DNA from: Paulownia fortunei
Lineage: Eukaryota > Streptophyta > Magnoliopsida > Lamiales > Paulowniaceae
Direction: 5' to 3'
Assembly (NCBI GenBank): GCA_019321725.1
Contig: CM033110.1
Span: 11,153,278-11,217,277, forward strand
Length of the DNA stretch: 64,000 nucleotides
Notes under the pieces: generated by a model
What the model was told of the DNA's origin: nothing
Seen by the model: the letters and a program-made list of their open reading frames with translations, nothing else
Databases searched by the model: none
Made by a program: the position numbers and the translations under genes
Part shown: one piece after another, positions 24,501-35,839 of the stretch
How the letters are laid out: each line of letters starts with the position of its first letter
How positions within the stretch are numbered: position 1 is the stretch's first letter

Positions 24501-25786
24501 AGTATGCTTCCTAGGAAATTTATTCACGGAAGAAAAATTTAAAGTTGATCTGACTTACTGCCAATTGATTGATAGAAGAGCACCTTCATTTATGCAACTG
24601 ATATTCTGCAGCACTGAGCTTGAACTACATGACTTATTTCTGTTCTGAAGAATTTTAATTCTATGGGTGGTTTTTTGCCCTCAAAGTAATATATTAAAAT
24701 ATTTTACTTGAAAATTGAAGACCTAATCTAAAATTTATTTCCTCCTTATGTAAGAAAGAAATTTGTTCAAGTAAAACTCATTCAAGATGCCCCTTACCGG
24801 AGCACACGAGAAGTTCCTGTGTACAGCTATAATTGTTTTTCTGGTTCCGAAAATATAATGAGGGATATTGAGATTGGAAATTCTGGCCGATATTGCTCTG
24901 TTTTTGTTTTTTCTTCTTCTTATATATAATTACTGAAGCTTACACAATGTTAGGATAAATGAAAGTAAAATAAAAGAAATATAAAATCCTAAATTTGTTT
25001 GGTTCTTTAGATTTGCTTAAAAGATATTAATTCTCTGATGCCAAAAATAAGAGAAAAAAGAGAGAACTTCTGGACTAATTTGTTTTTGCTTTCACTTGTT
25101 TTGTATTGCTATTGAAACAGATGTTTGGGCGTGAAGCGGCAAAACTGTTGGATTATGTAGAGTGCTTCCCTGATGGAGTAAGGGAAGGAACTAAAATGGC
25201 TAAAGCCTGTTATGATGTTAAGCTTAAAGGTTTCCCAACCTGGGAAATAAATGGTCAGGTGTGATACTCCTCTTGAACTTAGAAAAACCATTTCCCTTTT
25301 CTGTTTTTGCGTTTGGGTTGGTTTCATCAAGGAATTCTTGTCTCTGTTATGTCTCTAATAGTTTGTGTCAGGAAAACATTTTGTGTTTGGGTTGGTTTCA
25401 TCAAGGAATTCTTGTCTCTGTTATGTCTCTAATAGTTTGTGTCATGAAAACTTTGTGTTTGGGTTGGTTTCATCAAGGAATTCTTGTCTCTGTTGTGTCA
25501 CTAATAGTTTGTGTCATGAAAACTTATATGATTCATAGGATTGCTGCCCTCCAGCTAGTTTGTAACCTTGTGTGGTACTATAGTTGTCTCATCTGTTGAC
25601 AAGAAGAGATGAATTTGCTGTTGTGTCGTCCCTCCCTGATTGTTTCTTCTTGACTATTTTGATGTAGTCGTATTGTGATTCCTTCATTTGCTAAGATGAC
25701 TCCTATTGCAGGTTTTGAGTGGGGAGAGGCAGTTCTCAGAGCTTGCTAGATTATCTGGAATCAAAGTTGAAGATTTAAGTCAATAA
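18545..25786 (+). CDS. LTO1: LTO1-like thiol-disulfide oxidoreductase (VKOR-thioredoxin fusion), chloroplastic
   Basis: Exons: 18545-18661, 18753-19071, 20271-20533, 20623-20735, 23119-23266, 25121-25258 and 25712-25786. All introns are GT/AG, phases join cleanly, and the product is 390 residues (Arabidopsis LTO1 is of similar size). Residues 1 to about 95 are Ser/Thr-rich with few acids early, as in a chloroplast transit peptide. VKOR domain, about 97-265: membrane segments near 97-118, 147-169, 186-206, 213-232 and 245-262; loop cysteines C126 and C133 (AFCPMGGGSC); active-site C214-x-x-C217 (SCLYC). Thioredoxin-like domain, about 275-390: C312-x-x-C315 (FWCLHC), C335, C350 and the cis-proline loop GFPTW at 357-361. 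In Arabidopsis this thylakoid protein forms disulfides in lumenal proteins such as PsbO and is needed for photosystem II assembly; the same role is inferred here. Three ATGs run in tandem at 18545-18553; the first is used. Introns 4 (2.4 kb) and 5 (1.9 kb) are long and hold no recognised gene. Confidence 0.95.
19373..19648. repeat. Inverted plus direct repeats in LTO1 intron 2
   Basis: TCCAATGATTTTGAGATGG at 19373-19391 has perfect reverse complements at 19584-19602 and 19627-19645. The latter two belong to a 43-bp tandem duplication (copies from 19564 and 19607, two substitutions). Transcribed RNA could fold into alternative hairpins with a loop of about 190 or 235 nt. It may be a small foldback element remnant. 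Confidence 0.8.
25311..25530 (+). repeat. Three-copy 72-74-bp minisatellite in LTO1 intron 6
   Basis: A unit beginning GTTTGGGTTGGTTTCATC starts at 25311, 25385 and 25457. Copies are nearly identical; the third has a GTTGTGTCACTAATAG variant. It lies wholly inside the intron between the last two exons and does not touch splice sites. Confidence 0.92.
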
Positions 25787-26926
25787 AACTAAGATGTCCT
25801 ACTTTTTCCCTTTTTTGTTGCTTTTGCTATTATAAGCCTCAGATTAGTGCTTAATAGCTGATGATATACATGCCTTAATTCTCTTTTCTGTCAGCTTAAG
25901 CATAATTTGATCCATAAGTTTCAACTACACTGCTGCCAAAGTAATTTAGCTTGAAGTGTTTGTTGGTGGGATTCTCTTGTGAAAATCGGCTTCGTGAATG
26001 TCTATTTTGCAGTTCCTTCGGAGGCAGACATTATTAAGATGGCAGCTAAGTTGCAGACTACTGATAATGAAAATATATTGCTTTCTACCAAGTAAAAATT
26101 CTCTATAAGATGATATTACATTAGCAAATTTTCTGGCCAGGGGAAGGGGTCGATGTTGGCTAGATAGGATAATCGTGCTTTACTTGGAATTGGTTAGTAA
26201 TGTGATTCTGCTTTTCTGAAAGCGGTACTAACACTACCATTTTTGTTACTTGAGAAGGCACGAGCTCACGTAAAATTCCTTATTTTCAGTCGTCTCTTCT
26301 AAGGTTGTAAGGTATATTACCCCTGTTTGCTTATCAATTTTGAGGTAAGGCATGAGTCCACCGTTACTAATATACTGTGTGTTCATAATACATGTATGAA
26401 AATACAGGTGTCAATCTGTTCGCGACACTTCAAAAATAGAACTGCCAAAAGAAGAGAAGAGAGAGAAATTTGAATCGATTCATCGTAATGAGAATCTTTC
26501 TAAAGTAATTCTTTGATTGTCTAATGCATCTAGGGAAATATTCAATTGCTCTTTTGTTGCTGCAATTGATCATTCATTTGAACAATGTGATTGTTCTACT
26601 CAAGTTTGATTTGAAATTTTTAATCTTTGAATTTGGCGTAATAGTTAAATGATATAAATCTGAATAAGTCTTAGTTAAATCGGACATATATTGAATGTGA
26701 ATTTGTGTATATAGTTATCTTTGTGTAACTTATTAAATCGGATTTTATTTAAACCTCAGAACTTATTAAAAATGTAAATGTTACTGTCGGTCTATGGTTT
26801 GAACATGTGACTACCGAACAATGAATACTATTGGGCATAATATAAGTAAATGTGAACTTTTGTTTGTTTATGTTGCAACAGAACATTGTTATGCATGTGT
26901 GATGACATCATATAAAATAATAAGAG
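25787..26926. other. LTO1 3' flank and intergenic DNA
   Basis: It follows the LTO1 stop. AATAAA overlaps the stop codon (25783-25788), too close to serve alone as a poly(A) signal. A short open stretch (VPSEADIIKMAAKLQ, about 26010-26093) after a TTTTGCAG acceptor-like site looks exon-like but matches nothing I know. Otherwise nothing recognised. Confidence 0.4.
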
Positions 26927-28059
26927 TTAATTTTATTTTACTTTCGTATTTTGATTGAGCATTATTTTATCTCTTGAAATTTTAATTTTATCACTTTACT
27001 CTTTGTATTGTTATTTTGTGTTTTTATTATCTTATACTTTCATTATCTCATTTTAAAATTCTGTACTCTTAAAAAATAAAATCAAAAATTGCCTTTATCT
27101 ATTATTTTCAATGAAATTATTTTTAAAATATTTTAATATTAATATGTTTATATTTATATTATTAATAATTTTTTCAACTTGATTAATTAATATTTAATAT
27201 TAAATTCATTTAAAATTTTATGGTGCTTAAATTTTAATAATCATTTTCTAATTTAACATAGCTCTTATTAAATTACTATATAGTAGGATTTTGTTCTAGC
27301 TAATACACCTACTTATGAATTTTCTATTCATCATAAATCTAAAAAATCTATAATATATTTCTACATAATATTTCATTAAATACATAAAATATTACTTATA
27401 AATCTTTTATTATTAATAGAATTATTATAAGTTCATAAAAAATATGTTAAATTCAAAAATAATTATTATAATTAAGTTATAGTAATAAAATTAATACTGA
27501 AATGATTATATTTTTTAAAATTTAACATAATATTTATTAGATTACGATGATTCGACTATCTGTAGTTTAACCTAAAATGACTCTTTTTTTGTATTTAACA
27601 TTATTTTAATGAAATTTTGATAATTTGATAAATTTATCACTAATACTTTACGTATTTAACAAAATATTATCTAGAAATATATTATATATTTTTCATATTT
27701 ATAATAAGTAAGAATTTAATAAGTAAAATATAGTAGTTAATAAAAAATATTATGCGGTATAGAAATTTAATAGGAACAATATTAATAAAAAGATAGCCTT
27801 AAATTCAAACACAATAAAATTTTAAAATTTTATTTAATATTAAATGTTAATTAATGATAAATTAATAAATTAAAATATAAAATATAAGTCAATTAAAGAA
27901 TTTTTTTACTATAAATAATATATATAAATAATTTTGTTACTTTTTAAAAGTAAGTAAGTAAATTAAGATAAATTGAGAGTATAAGGGTAAAGTGAAACGA
28001 TTGAAAATATATATTAATAAAATGATACTCAATAAAAATAAGCACTAAAGTTTAATTAA
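26927..28059. mobile_element. AT-rich long-TIR DNA element (possibly Mutator-like)
   Basis: The left end (TTAATTTTATTTTACTTTCG, then TTGAGCATTATTTTATC and ATCACTTTACTC) is matched in inverted order by the right end (GGGTAAAGTGAAACG, AAAATGATACTCAATAAAA, then AATTAA), giving arms of up to about 190 bp, degenerate. A related fragment lies at 35215-35565. There is no coding capacity and no clear target duplication, so the superfamily is tentative. Confidence 0.5.
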
Positions 28060-29666
28060 ACCAAATAATATTTGTAATTTTCTTGTGATCAAAGCCTCAA
28101 AATAAGTATCAAAATTTTCAAAGAATTATTCAATACACGGCATGATTCAATATAGGGAGACCCACGTTCAGTTAGGAACATCTAGTCTTCAATCAAATGG
28201 TTAGTTGGAGTCCACTTTGCAGTAGAAGGTTGATCATCCCAATTCTTAGTTTAAGATTTCAAAATTTGTAATTTTACTGCTTAGATTAAAGAAAGAAGTA
28301 AAGGAAATACAATTAGTGATGTTATGTTATGAAGCAAACATCTTTTTACTACAAAATAAGAATTATATTTTAAAGGCAAATTGATAATATTGTTATACCA
28401 AAATTTTGAGTTCCAAAAATGATAAAGATAACCAAACTATATGATTTATTTCCTCCGTACAAAATAAAACTTTTATTTAACCAGATCAAGAGTTTTGGAA
28501 GAATTTTTATTTTTTATTTATTTATTTATTTTTAAACTAATCTTCCGTACAATAGCCTGCAAACCACATATAAGGTAAGCTACACTAGGCAAGTCCAGTG
28601 CGACTGGCAAATATCAAGTGATGTAGGGAATTCGAATTTGAAACTTTCAGCTTCAAATTTAATATATTTTTATGCTATTATTTTTAAAAGTAATGGTTAA
28701 GAGTTAATGATATTAAATTATTATTCTAAAGGAGAGGATATTTTTAGAAATAGAATTTTTAATTTAAAAAATAAGTTCTTATTTTGAAATATTTTTAAAC
28801 AATATAAGTGAGAATTTTAGAATAGAGAGATTGCAATTGGAATAATACGATGAGAATTAAAAAAAAATGATCAATAAAAACAAGGACGAAACAAGTGCCC
28901 TAGTGTTTTTAGGACCCTAGTGTATTTAGGACCAGATTAGATTAGTTGATTTGATTGGGAACCAATCGTTAATTCAATCTAATTAGCTACTAAAAATAAA
29001 AAAAATGAGATTGAATCGTTTAAAATTAGTCAAAATTGATCGAGTGGGGTTAAGAAATTGACTAAGAATCGATCAGAATTAATTTTGTTATTTTTTTTGT
29101 ATTTTTTTAATTTTTTGAGGAAATTTAAATGTTAAACTTGGTATTTGATTATATGTATGTGATTATTTAGATTTTAAATTTTGTCAAATGTATTTTTTAG
29201 TTGATTATTTATTTTTTTACTTTTAAAATTTAATACATAATAATTCATTTATTATATTATCATTTTATATAATATAATAAAAAATATAACCAATTTTCAT
29301 TAAACCAGTTGTATCACTTATCGATATCAAAACCAAATTTAATTACCAATTAGATTATGAAATTACTGAGTTGCTTATCCATCTCTATTTTTTTATTCCC
29401 TTGGCCCGAATTTTAATATCCAAATTTTTAACTTGATATGGAGTTACAAATGAGATTCAATTTGAATATTTTATTTTTAATTGGTAAAGAGTTTTAAAAG
29501 AAAGTTGAATATTGATTTTTTCTTTGATTTATAATACTTTATATGTGCAAATATTTGTTGGTAGTGAGTGATTTCATATTATTATTTTTAATGATAGAAT
29601 GTTTTTAAAAAGAAAATTGCTATTTGAAAAATATGACATTATTTGTGGACAAATAATGTAATAAAC
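28060..29666. other. AT-rich intergenic DNA
   Basis: No gene. A block at about 28900-29390 (GGAACCAATCG to TTGCTTATCCATCTCTA) has the look of a hAT-derived non-autonomous element, but inverted ends could not be matched. A short direct repeat (CCTAGTGTNTTTAGGACC) lies at 28899-28932. Confidence 0.4.
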
Positions 29667-30383
29667 TTAGGCCCTTTTGGTTTATATTATTTTTCGGATT
29701 AAATCTATAAAACTATTAACTGACTGATTTAAAATATTATATTGTTTGGTTAAATTATAAAACAATATTTAATAAAAGTTAATTATTTCAAAATACAATT
29801 ATGAAAAAGAAATGGAATTAGATGGAAATCAAAACTAAAAATAAATGTTTACCTACACAAATATTAACAAGTGAAACTATGGTGGATTTTTCAAAATTTT
29901 GAATTGTTAAATTAAAATTTCTAAAACTCACATAGAAAATCTTAAAATTTCATTTCTTCCTCATCTATACAAATGATTATCAACAGTTCAATTCCCAATT
30001 CAAAGTTTGTTCACGAAATTCGGTGCTAAAAATTCACAACAATTTAAAATTGTCGAAATTCAATTGCCAAAAAAAAAAAAAAATCTGTATTTCTCATATT
30101 TAAGTGGAGTTCTATCCAAATTTTTATATAAGTGGGAATTCAATTTTGAGTTGTTGCTTCCTATATTTAATTGATTAACGATTTTTCAGGTGAATGAAAA
30201 AGAAAAAAAGAAGACGATGTATATTAATTATATATACTTGATTACATAATTGATTACATGCTAAAAAGTTGACTTTTCAAATTGTAAACCAAACAAACAA
30301 TAAAAGATTACTTTTAATTAATTATTTTATAATTGATTATTCAAAAAATCTTAATTGAAAATTAATACAAATCAGACGGCTTA
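29667..30383. mobile_element. PIF/Harbinger-type MITE with TTA target duplication
   Basis: The element 29670-30380 starts GGCCCTTTTGGTTTATATTA; its right end read in reverse is GCCGTCTGATTTGTATTAA, an imperfect TIR. Both sides are flanked by TTA (29667-29669, 30381-30383), the usual PIF/Harbinger target. It is 711 bp and non-coding. Its right half is repeated at 35566-35704 as part of a larger duplication. Confidence 0.6.
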
Positions 30384-30620
30384 GAGAGGAAATCAGAGAA
30401 TTCTTTTCCTTGATTTTGTGTCGTACTGTACAAACAATTTGACATCAATTAATTCAACAAAACTTTTGAACCGTTGATACATTTTCTTGTAAATTCAAAT
30501 TCTTCTCATCGTGAGAATCAAATTACACTAGCAGTTGAAGTTACATTGCGAAACATATGTTCTAAATGGCTCAAACCCTTTTCAATATCTACTTTATGTT
30601 TACTCCATTTTTTTTTTCAC
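30384..30620. repeat. Duplicated segment, copy 1
   Basis: GAGAGGAAATCAGAGAATTC and TTCCTTGATTTTGTGTC recur at about 35712-35760. AAATTCTTCTCATCGTGAGAAT recurs in diverged form near 36959-36985, TTGCGAAACATATGTTCTAAA near 37232-37255, and CTCAAACCCTTTTCAATAT at 50401-50419. The copy elsewhere is split by two insertions (35840-36910 and 37263-50397). No coding content recognised. Confidence 0.6.
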
Positions 30621-31647
30621 TACCTGTCATGATATCTTTGTTTCAAAATGATAGAAGAATTGGAGTGAAGTGAAGTATATCGAAGCAGATCTCTTTAACA
30701 CATATTTCATCCTGTAGTGGCATTAATAGGAATGTAGATATCCATTTTTTATGATACAATATTTCTTTCAAAAATTAGTATAACACTAAATAATCTTGTT
30801 GCTTGAACCGAAAATTTGATGATATTCTTCTTTGAGAGAAATAACGAATTTGAGAAGAAAAGAAAAGAAACCAATTAACTTGAATTGATTTGAGATGAAT
30901 GAAATAGAATTAGCGGAGCCCTAATTATAGATGTTCAGTTGTCCAAAGTAAAAAACTGGGAGCCTATTTATAGATGTTTAGGTATTCAAATGTAAAAGAT
31001 CAAGTCTCTTCACTAGATTAATTTGTACTACTAGATTACATCTTTTAAGATTTGGATACGATCTAATGGTTTAGATTACATCACTCCGTAATGGTTCACG
31101 ACTCTTGCCATGCACATATGCCACTCAAATGGATGTGTCCAATCACTACACATGGTCAGCGTTAATGATCAATTGTTGCCCTTCACTTGCACCTTGTCAG
31201 CACCTGTAGGATCGATTACATCCACTCGGCCAAATTAATGGCTTTTCAGCAGCGATGTGCATGTGCTTGCAAAGTGTAAAGTATAAAGAAGTGCATGCTT
31301 AAACGCCAATTCGACCCCAGTGATGTGTGCATGGGGACTTGGGTGGTGTGAAGAACCATCCTTGTAGCTCCTTGCGACTAGCTAAAGCTAGTTAAAGGTC
31401 CACTATAGCGCACCATAAGGAGAGTTCTATATTATCACTACTTTCTCATGTGCAATTCTATACAAGCAAGTCAAGTTCGGCTTATTCCTTCCATGTTAGA
31501 ATACTTTCCTACACTAAAGGCCAATTTCTAAGGCATTCAAGCTTTCCAATATTTGAGCTAATGCATGATGGGCTAATTCTTGAAAACTTTTCCGATTCAT
31601 ACTTTACAGCTCATTAATTTCACACATTAATTTTTCCATAATTCCAA
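30621..31647. other. Intergenic DNA, nothing recognised
   Basis: No gene. CTATTTATAG at about 30964 resembles an LTR TATA box and lies ahead of the gag remnant at 31648, but no LTR pair with 34324-34548 could be matched. Confidence 0.35.
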
Positions 31648-33230
31648 TTTGATGGGATCGACGACCTCTAAGGGCATCTTGACAAGTTCCATGCCTAGGC
31701 TGACTTTTATGACTTAAGTGATACCATATTTTGTAAGAGTTTTCAAACCAAGCTTTTCAAGCGTGCGTTGTCGTGGCTAACCAACTACCCATTGGTAGTA
31801 TAACTAGCTTTGAGTAGCTGATGTAGAGATTCTTGCACCAATTTTCTATTAATCAAAAGTATCCTAAGATGGTTGCATACCTATTCACGATCGCTCAAGG
31901 AGATGGGAAGCCTTTAAGAGAATACTTTAGATGCTTCGTGGAAGCAGTGCACGAAGTCCTCCATGTTAACTATAATTTGCTCGCTAGCATCATGTTGCAT
32001 GAATCCATTACGGGGAGACCTCCTAGCATGCTAGAGAAGCTCCTGTCTAGAGCAGAGAAATACATCAACATAGAGGAGACCACAAAGCAAAGCATAAACA
32101 CAGAGATGAGAAGAAGGGAAATGAGAAGTAGATAGAAAAACGGAGGCATGCCTTCACTAGGATACCCACAATACACTCCATTAAATGCCCCGATGACAGA
32201 AATCTTTTTGCGGAACAACATAGGATATTCCAACCTTAAAGGAAGCTAAAGGATGATCCCTAAAAAAATAAAGTCCAACAAGTATTGCCACTTCTATGGC
32301 GATCGAGGGCACCACACCAAGGAATATTTTTATTTGAAAGAAGAGATCGAGAAGCTCTTACAACAAGGGTACCTTAAAGAGTTTGTAAATCAAGGCCTTC
32401 AAGAGGATTGTCTTCAACATAGCCTTCACTGAAGGGAGGATAAGTTGTGGAAATGATAATCTCCCTATTATTCGAGTTATAAACATCATCTCTGGAAGAT
32501 CGTTTAATGGAGGCTCGCGTAATGCTAAGGGGGTGCTCTTCAAAGTGGTGAAGAGGACGTATTAGCATAACTTAGCTATGGCAGAGTACGTATATCATCT
32601 TGAACTGTGGAGAGAAGAGATCACCTTCAGGGACCGCAACTTGGATCTATCAAAGGAGCTAAACAATGATGCCATTGTGATATTAAATGTTAGCCAACTT
32701 TCTAGTCAAAAAGGTCCTGAGAGATAGTGGGAGTTCCACTAACAACATGTTCCACAATGCATTTGCTCGATTGGGGATAAACAATGCCCAACTCAGCAAG
32801 GTGAACACCCCTCTTATTGGATTCGCTGGAGGCATGGTGGAAGCTCTACGGAAAGTCACTCTCCTCCTATACCTGGTGTCACTTCTTAAGCAGTCTACCA
32901 AAGTAGTGAAGTTTCTGGTAGTGGAGGCCCTATAGCCTACGATGTGATAATGGAGAGGCCCAACCTTAACTTGTTTCAAGCAGTGGCCTCTACATACTAT
33001 CTAAATGTGAAGTTCTTTACTCTTGAAGGAATCTAAGAAGTTATCGGTGACACAAGGGCAATGATAGATTGCTATATAAACACCTTTAGGAATTTTAAGG
33101 AAGCCTCGGCAGCACATGGAGACATAGAGCCATCTCTCGAGAAATAGAAGGCTAAGGCTTTACCTAGTGAGTCTAGCAAGGGCGAAACTTTCCCTGAAGA
33201 AGGAGGGAGTAAGAAGAGAAGAGCAACCAT
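31648..33230 (+). pseudogene. Ty3/gypsy (Tat-like) gag and protease remnant
   Basis: In broken frames: the capsid start FDGIDDL-GHLDKFHA and ADFYDLSDTIFCKSF; LSWLTNYPL; then 31833-32135, FSINQKYPKMVAYLFTIAQG with GKPLREYFRCF and LLSRAEKYINIEE, the classic gypsy retrotransposon gag fold. A knuckle follows (YCHFYGDRGHHTKEYF, last Cys lost), then GYLKEFV. The protease region at 32700-33060 reads VLRDSGSSTNNMF (D-S-G-S), TPLIGFAGG and, after a TAG, AYDVIMERPNLN. Several stops and shifts occur. No reverse transcriptase follows, so the element was deleted after the protease or was a gag-only derivative. Confidence 0.8.
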
Positions 33231-33497
33231 GATAGAGTAGGATGACAAATGGTATAGATGCTTGCCCACTACTAAGGTGGCATTGAAACTAAGTGGTTTG
33301 ATAAGATCATTTACTAGAATTTTTGCTTAAATATTTTCCTTTTCATCCAAGTGGGACCTTAGTTGTCTTTGAGGCAGTATTATCGACTTTTTTGAGATAA
33401 ACTTTCCCTTGAATCATTAGTAAAGTTATTTTAAGAATTAACTTACTGCACTCTACTTAAACTTGTTTTTTCTATACTTTGGGAATCACAAACATCT

Positions 33498-33835
33498 GCT
33501 CGTAAGAAGTTATCTAAAGCACTCATGGTGGCTTGCTGAAATGTTCGCCTATAAGAAGCCTAAAGGACTCATGGTTAGGCGTTGCAATGCTCACCCGTAA
33601 GAAGTCTAAAATAACTCGAGATGAGGTATTGAAACACATATCTATAAGAAGTCTAAAGTACCTCATGACAAATCATGAAAGTATTGCTTGTAAGAAGTCT
33701 AAAGAGGCTCATAACAACTTTTCAGTAGCATCAATTTGTAAAAAGCTACCTAGATCAGCTCATGGTGATCACTTAATACTACCACTTATAAGAAGTTATC
33801 TAACACAACTCATAATGGATTAACGATCTCAAACA
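33498..33835 (+). repeat. Degenerate tandem array, about seven units of 45-50 bp
   Basis: Each unit starts with a form of TATAAGAAGTCTAAAG followed by a CTCATG-like block. Units start near 33498, 33550, 33597, 33642, 33689, 33737 and 33788. The array lies downstream of the gypsy protease, in what would be the element's 3' untranslated part. Confidence 0.75.
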
Positions 33836-34323
33836 AGAATAGAAGTATAAAAGCTGATTAATAACTCATCAGATGAGGATGAAAATGTAAATGCTAAGTA
33901 CTAACTAGAAAGTATTCTGTATTCAACCATTTAAGTAGCCGCGCCCTGGGGGCTCCAACCCTGACATACGCACCCTTAGAAACTTCTGGACAAATGAGAT
34001 CGAAAAAAAAAAGTAAAGACGAAACTTTCTCATCCCAAAAGTTGGTGAGGTGAAGGAAAAGCTTCCTATCCCCAACACTTAATGTGGTAGAAACAAAGTT
34101 CTCTCAAATCAACACTTGCGAAGCTGAGGTGAAACCACCTCGGCCCAACCCTTACTAAGGTCCCTCGACCTAATACTCGTGTGGCCAAGGTGAAACTCCC
34201 TCAACCTTACACTAATGAGGCCGAGGAGAAACTCTCTACACTTCTCATGACTACAGGTTAAGTCTAATAAATTACTTTCGGCTAATCCCCTATCATGGAA
34301 CTTACTAAGTAGTGGGGGTTATA
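33836..34323 (+). other. 3' non-coding part and polypurine tract of the Tat-like element
   Basis: At 34100-34240 a GC-richer block repeats GAGGTGAAACNNCCTC at roughly 45-50 bp spacing. AGTAGTGGGGGTTATA at about 34309-34324 fits a polypurine tract next to an LTR. No coding frame. Confidence 0.55.
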
Positions 34324-34548
34324 TGATATACTTAATTATAATTTGAGTCTAAAAAGACTTAATATGCTTAGTCTAGTAGGCCCAAGTCCATAAGTTTAAA
34401 AGGCCCTATCAATGTATATACTCTATCATACCATAACTTAACCCTCTTTCAAATGACTATAAGTACTCCTATATTCCTTTATTTGAAGGCAAGTCATTTT
34501 TATTGAATATTTATAATTTTCAGTTCTCAGCTATTATAAATTTTGATT
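34324..34548 (+). repeat. Partial 3' LTR of the Tat-like element
   Basis: Starts TGATATACTTAATT right after the purine tract. It shares its order of motifs (GACTTA, CCCAAGTCCATAAG, TATAAGTACTCC, TTTGAAGGCAAG) with the minus-strand LTR of element A (TATAAATACCCC, TTTGAAGGTATG). The right edge is lost; it runs into the proline-rich pseudogene. Confidence 0.5.
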
Positions 34549-34773
34549 TTAATTTGAGAGATGAAGGATTTTTGTTGTAATAGTTGATTGAGTTGGGATT
34601 GTGGGAATAGATGGTAGTGGTGGCAAACTTTACTTCGGCATTGCCGATGGTATAGTAGGTATCCTTGGCACGGACTTCAACAGATGACGTGCAGCATCAC
34701 ATTTTTAAACATTGCTTATGATGACGGCCATCACAGCAAGAATCACGAAGCAAGTGTAGGTGATTCTTGTCAT
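34549..34773 (-). pseudogene. Small secreted proline-rich protein, two premature stops
   Basis: From an ATG at 34773 (minus): MTRITYTCFVILAVMAVIIS is a clear signal peptide; a TAA follows two codons later. The same frame continues KCDAARHLLKSVPRIPTIP, another TAA, then SLPPLPSIPTIPTQS to TAA at 34549. A cleaved signal, A-A-R-x-L-L, then P-x-x-P/I repeats is the pattern of plant cell-wall proteins of the PELPK-like type, about 75 codons here. A TATA box sits about 100 bp upstream (34872-34882). Either stop could come from one base change, so it looks like a fairly recent loss. The exact family is inferred from composition. Confidence 0.6.
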
Positions 34774-34871
34774 AATATTAGTGGAAGATCGAAATGGATG
34801 AGAAGAATTCAAAATTGGGATAGAGGGACACTTTTTGATTTGATGATGGCGAAGAAACAGGATTTTTTGGG

Positions 34872-34882
34872 GTATATATAGA
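34872..34882 (-). promoter_or_regulatory. TATA box of the proline-rich pseudogene
   Basis: Read on the minus strand it is CTATATATACC, about 100 bp before the ATG at 34773, a normal plant spacing when a short leader is allowed for. Confidence 0.5.
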
Positions 34883-34893
34883 GCTAACTCCAC

Positions 34894-35214
34894 TTGAAAT
34901 TTTCTTTTTCAATTCATATTTCATTCTATATTTTAATTTATACATGTATAAATAATTTACAATAAATATACATTTAATGAAATATTTTACAAACTTGATA
35001 TATATATATATAATGTGAAATAACAGATACAATATTAAATTAGCGTAAAGAATACAAATTGAGCAAATTCATGCATTCCAAGATGACCAAACTTGTAACT
35101 AATGTTGGTGGAAATAAGTTGAGTTTGGTAATGACTTTGGATATTGGTTGTTTGGAAATTCTAAACATTTCAGATTTCTGACTTATAATATTTGATTCCA
35201 AAATATATACTAAT
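34894..35214. other. AT-rich intergenic DNA
   Basis: Nothing recognised apart from a short TA run at about 34999-35012. Confidence 0.45.
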
Positions 35215-35565
35215 TTGATAGGAACTATATTAAATTAAAAATTAATTATTAAAATTTAAGTAAAATAAAATTTTAAATTAATTTAATGTCTAGTATTAAT
35301 TAATCAAATTAAAAAAATTATTAGAATATAAATATAAATTTATGAATTTTAGAATATTTTAAAGTATTTTTACTATAAATAATAGGTAAGGGTAATTTGG
35401 TCAATTATTTTAAAATACAGAGGGTAAAATGAGACAATGAGAGTGTAAGGGGTAAAGTGACACAAAATAAAAATATAAGGGGATAAAATGAGATAATTCA
35501 GAATATAAAATGATAAAATAATACTCAACAAAAGTAGAAAAAGATAAAATCAAATTTACCATAAA
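35215..35565. mobile_element. Fragment of the 26927-28059 element family
   Basis: It shares, in order, a TTTTTACTATAAATAATA block, a GTGTAAGGGGTAAAGTGACA-like block and AAAATGATAAAATAATACTCAAC with the right end of 26927-28059. Only one end is present. Confidence 0.5.
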
Positions 35566-35839
35566 ATAAATACAATTATTACATAATAGATTACATGTAA
35601 AACTTGATTGTTGAAATTGTAAACCAAACAATGGTTCGTAATCAGACATTTCACATTTAAAATGATTATTCAAATAAACTTAATTAAAATTAATTTAAAT
35701 CAATCGGGTCTTTAGAGAGGAAATTAGAGAATTGCTTTCCTTGATTTTGTGTCATATCTTGAATAAACAAATTTGGCAAAAAATCATTCAACACAAATTT
35801 TGAACATTTGCTATGTACTTTTTATCTTGTTATTGATCT
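35566..35839. repeat. Duplicated segment, copy 2 (left part)
   Basis: Corresponds to 30215-30470, including the right half of the PIF-type MITE (TTGTAAACCAAACAA) and its flank (TTCCTTGATTTTGTGTCATA). It is cut at the right by the element at 35840 and continues beyond it. Confidence 0.6.

Noticed and set aside
25261..25599. 112-codon frame across intron 6
   Set aside because: It is the translation of the three-copy minisatellite within the intron.
28555..28670. SINE-like stretch with GGGAATTCGAATTTGAAAC
   Set aside because: The box-B likeness is weak and there is no box A, poly(A) tail or second copy.
33498..33835. CRISPR-like array of evenly spaced repeats
   Set aside because: Repeats are degenerate, the spacers are also related, and the context is a plant retroelement.
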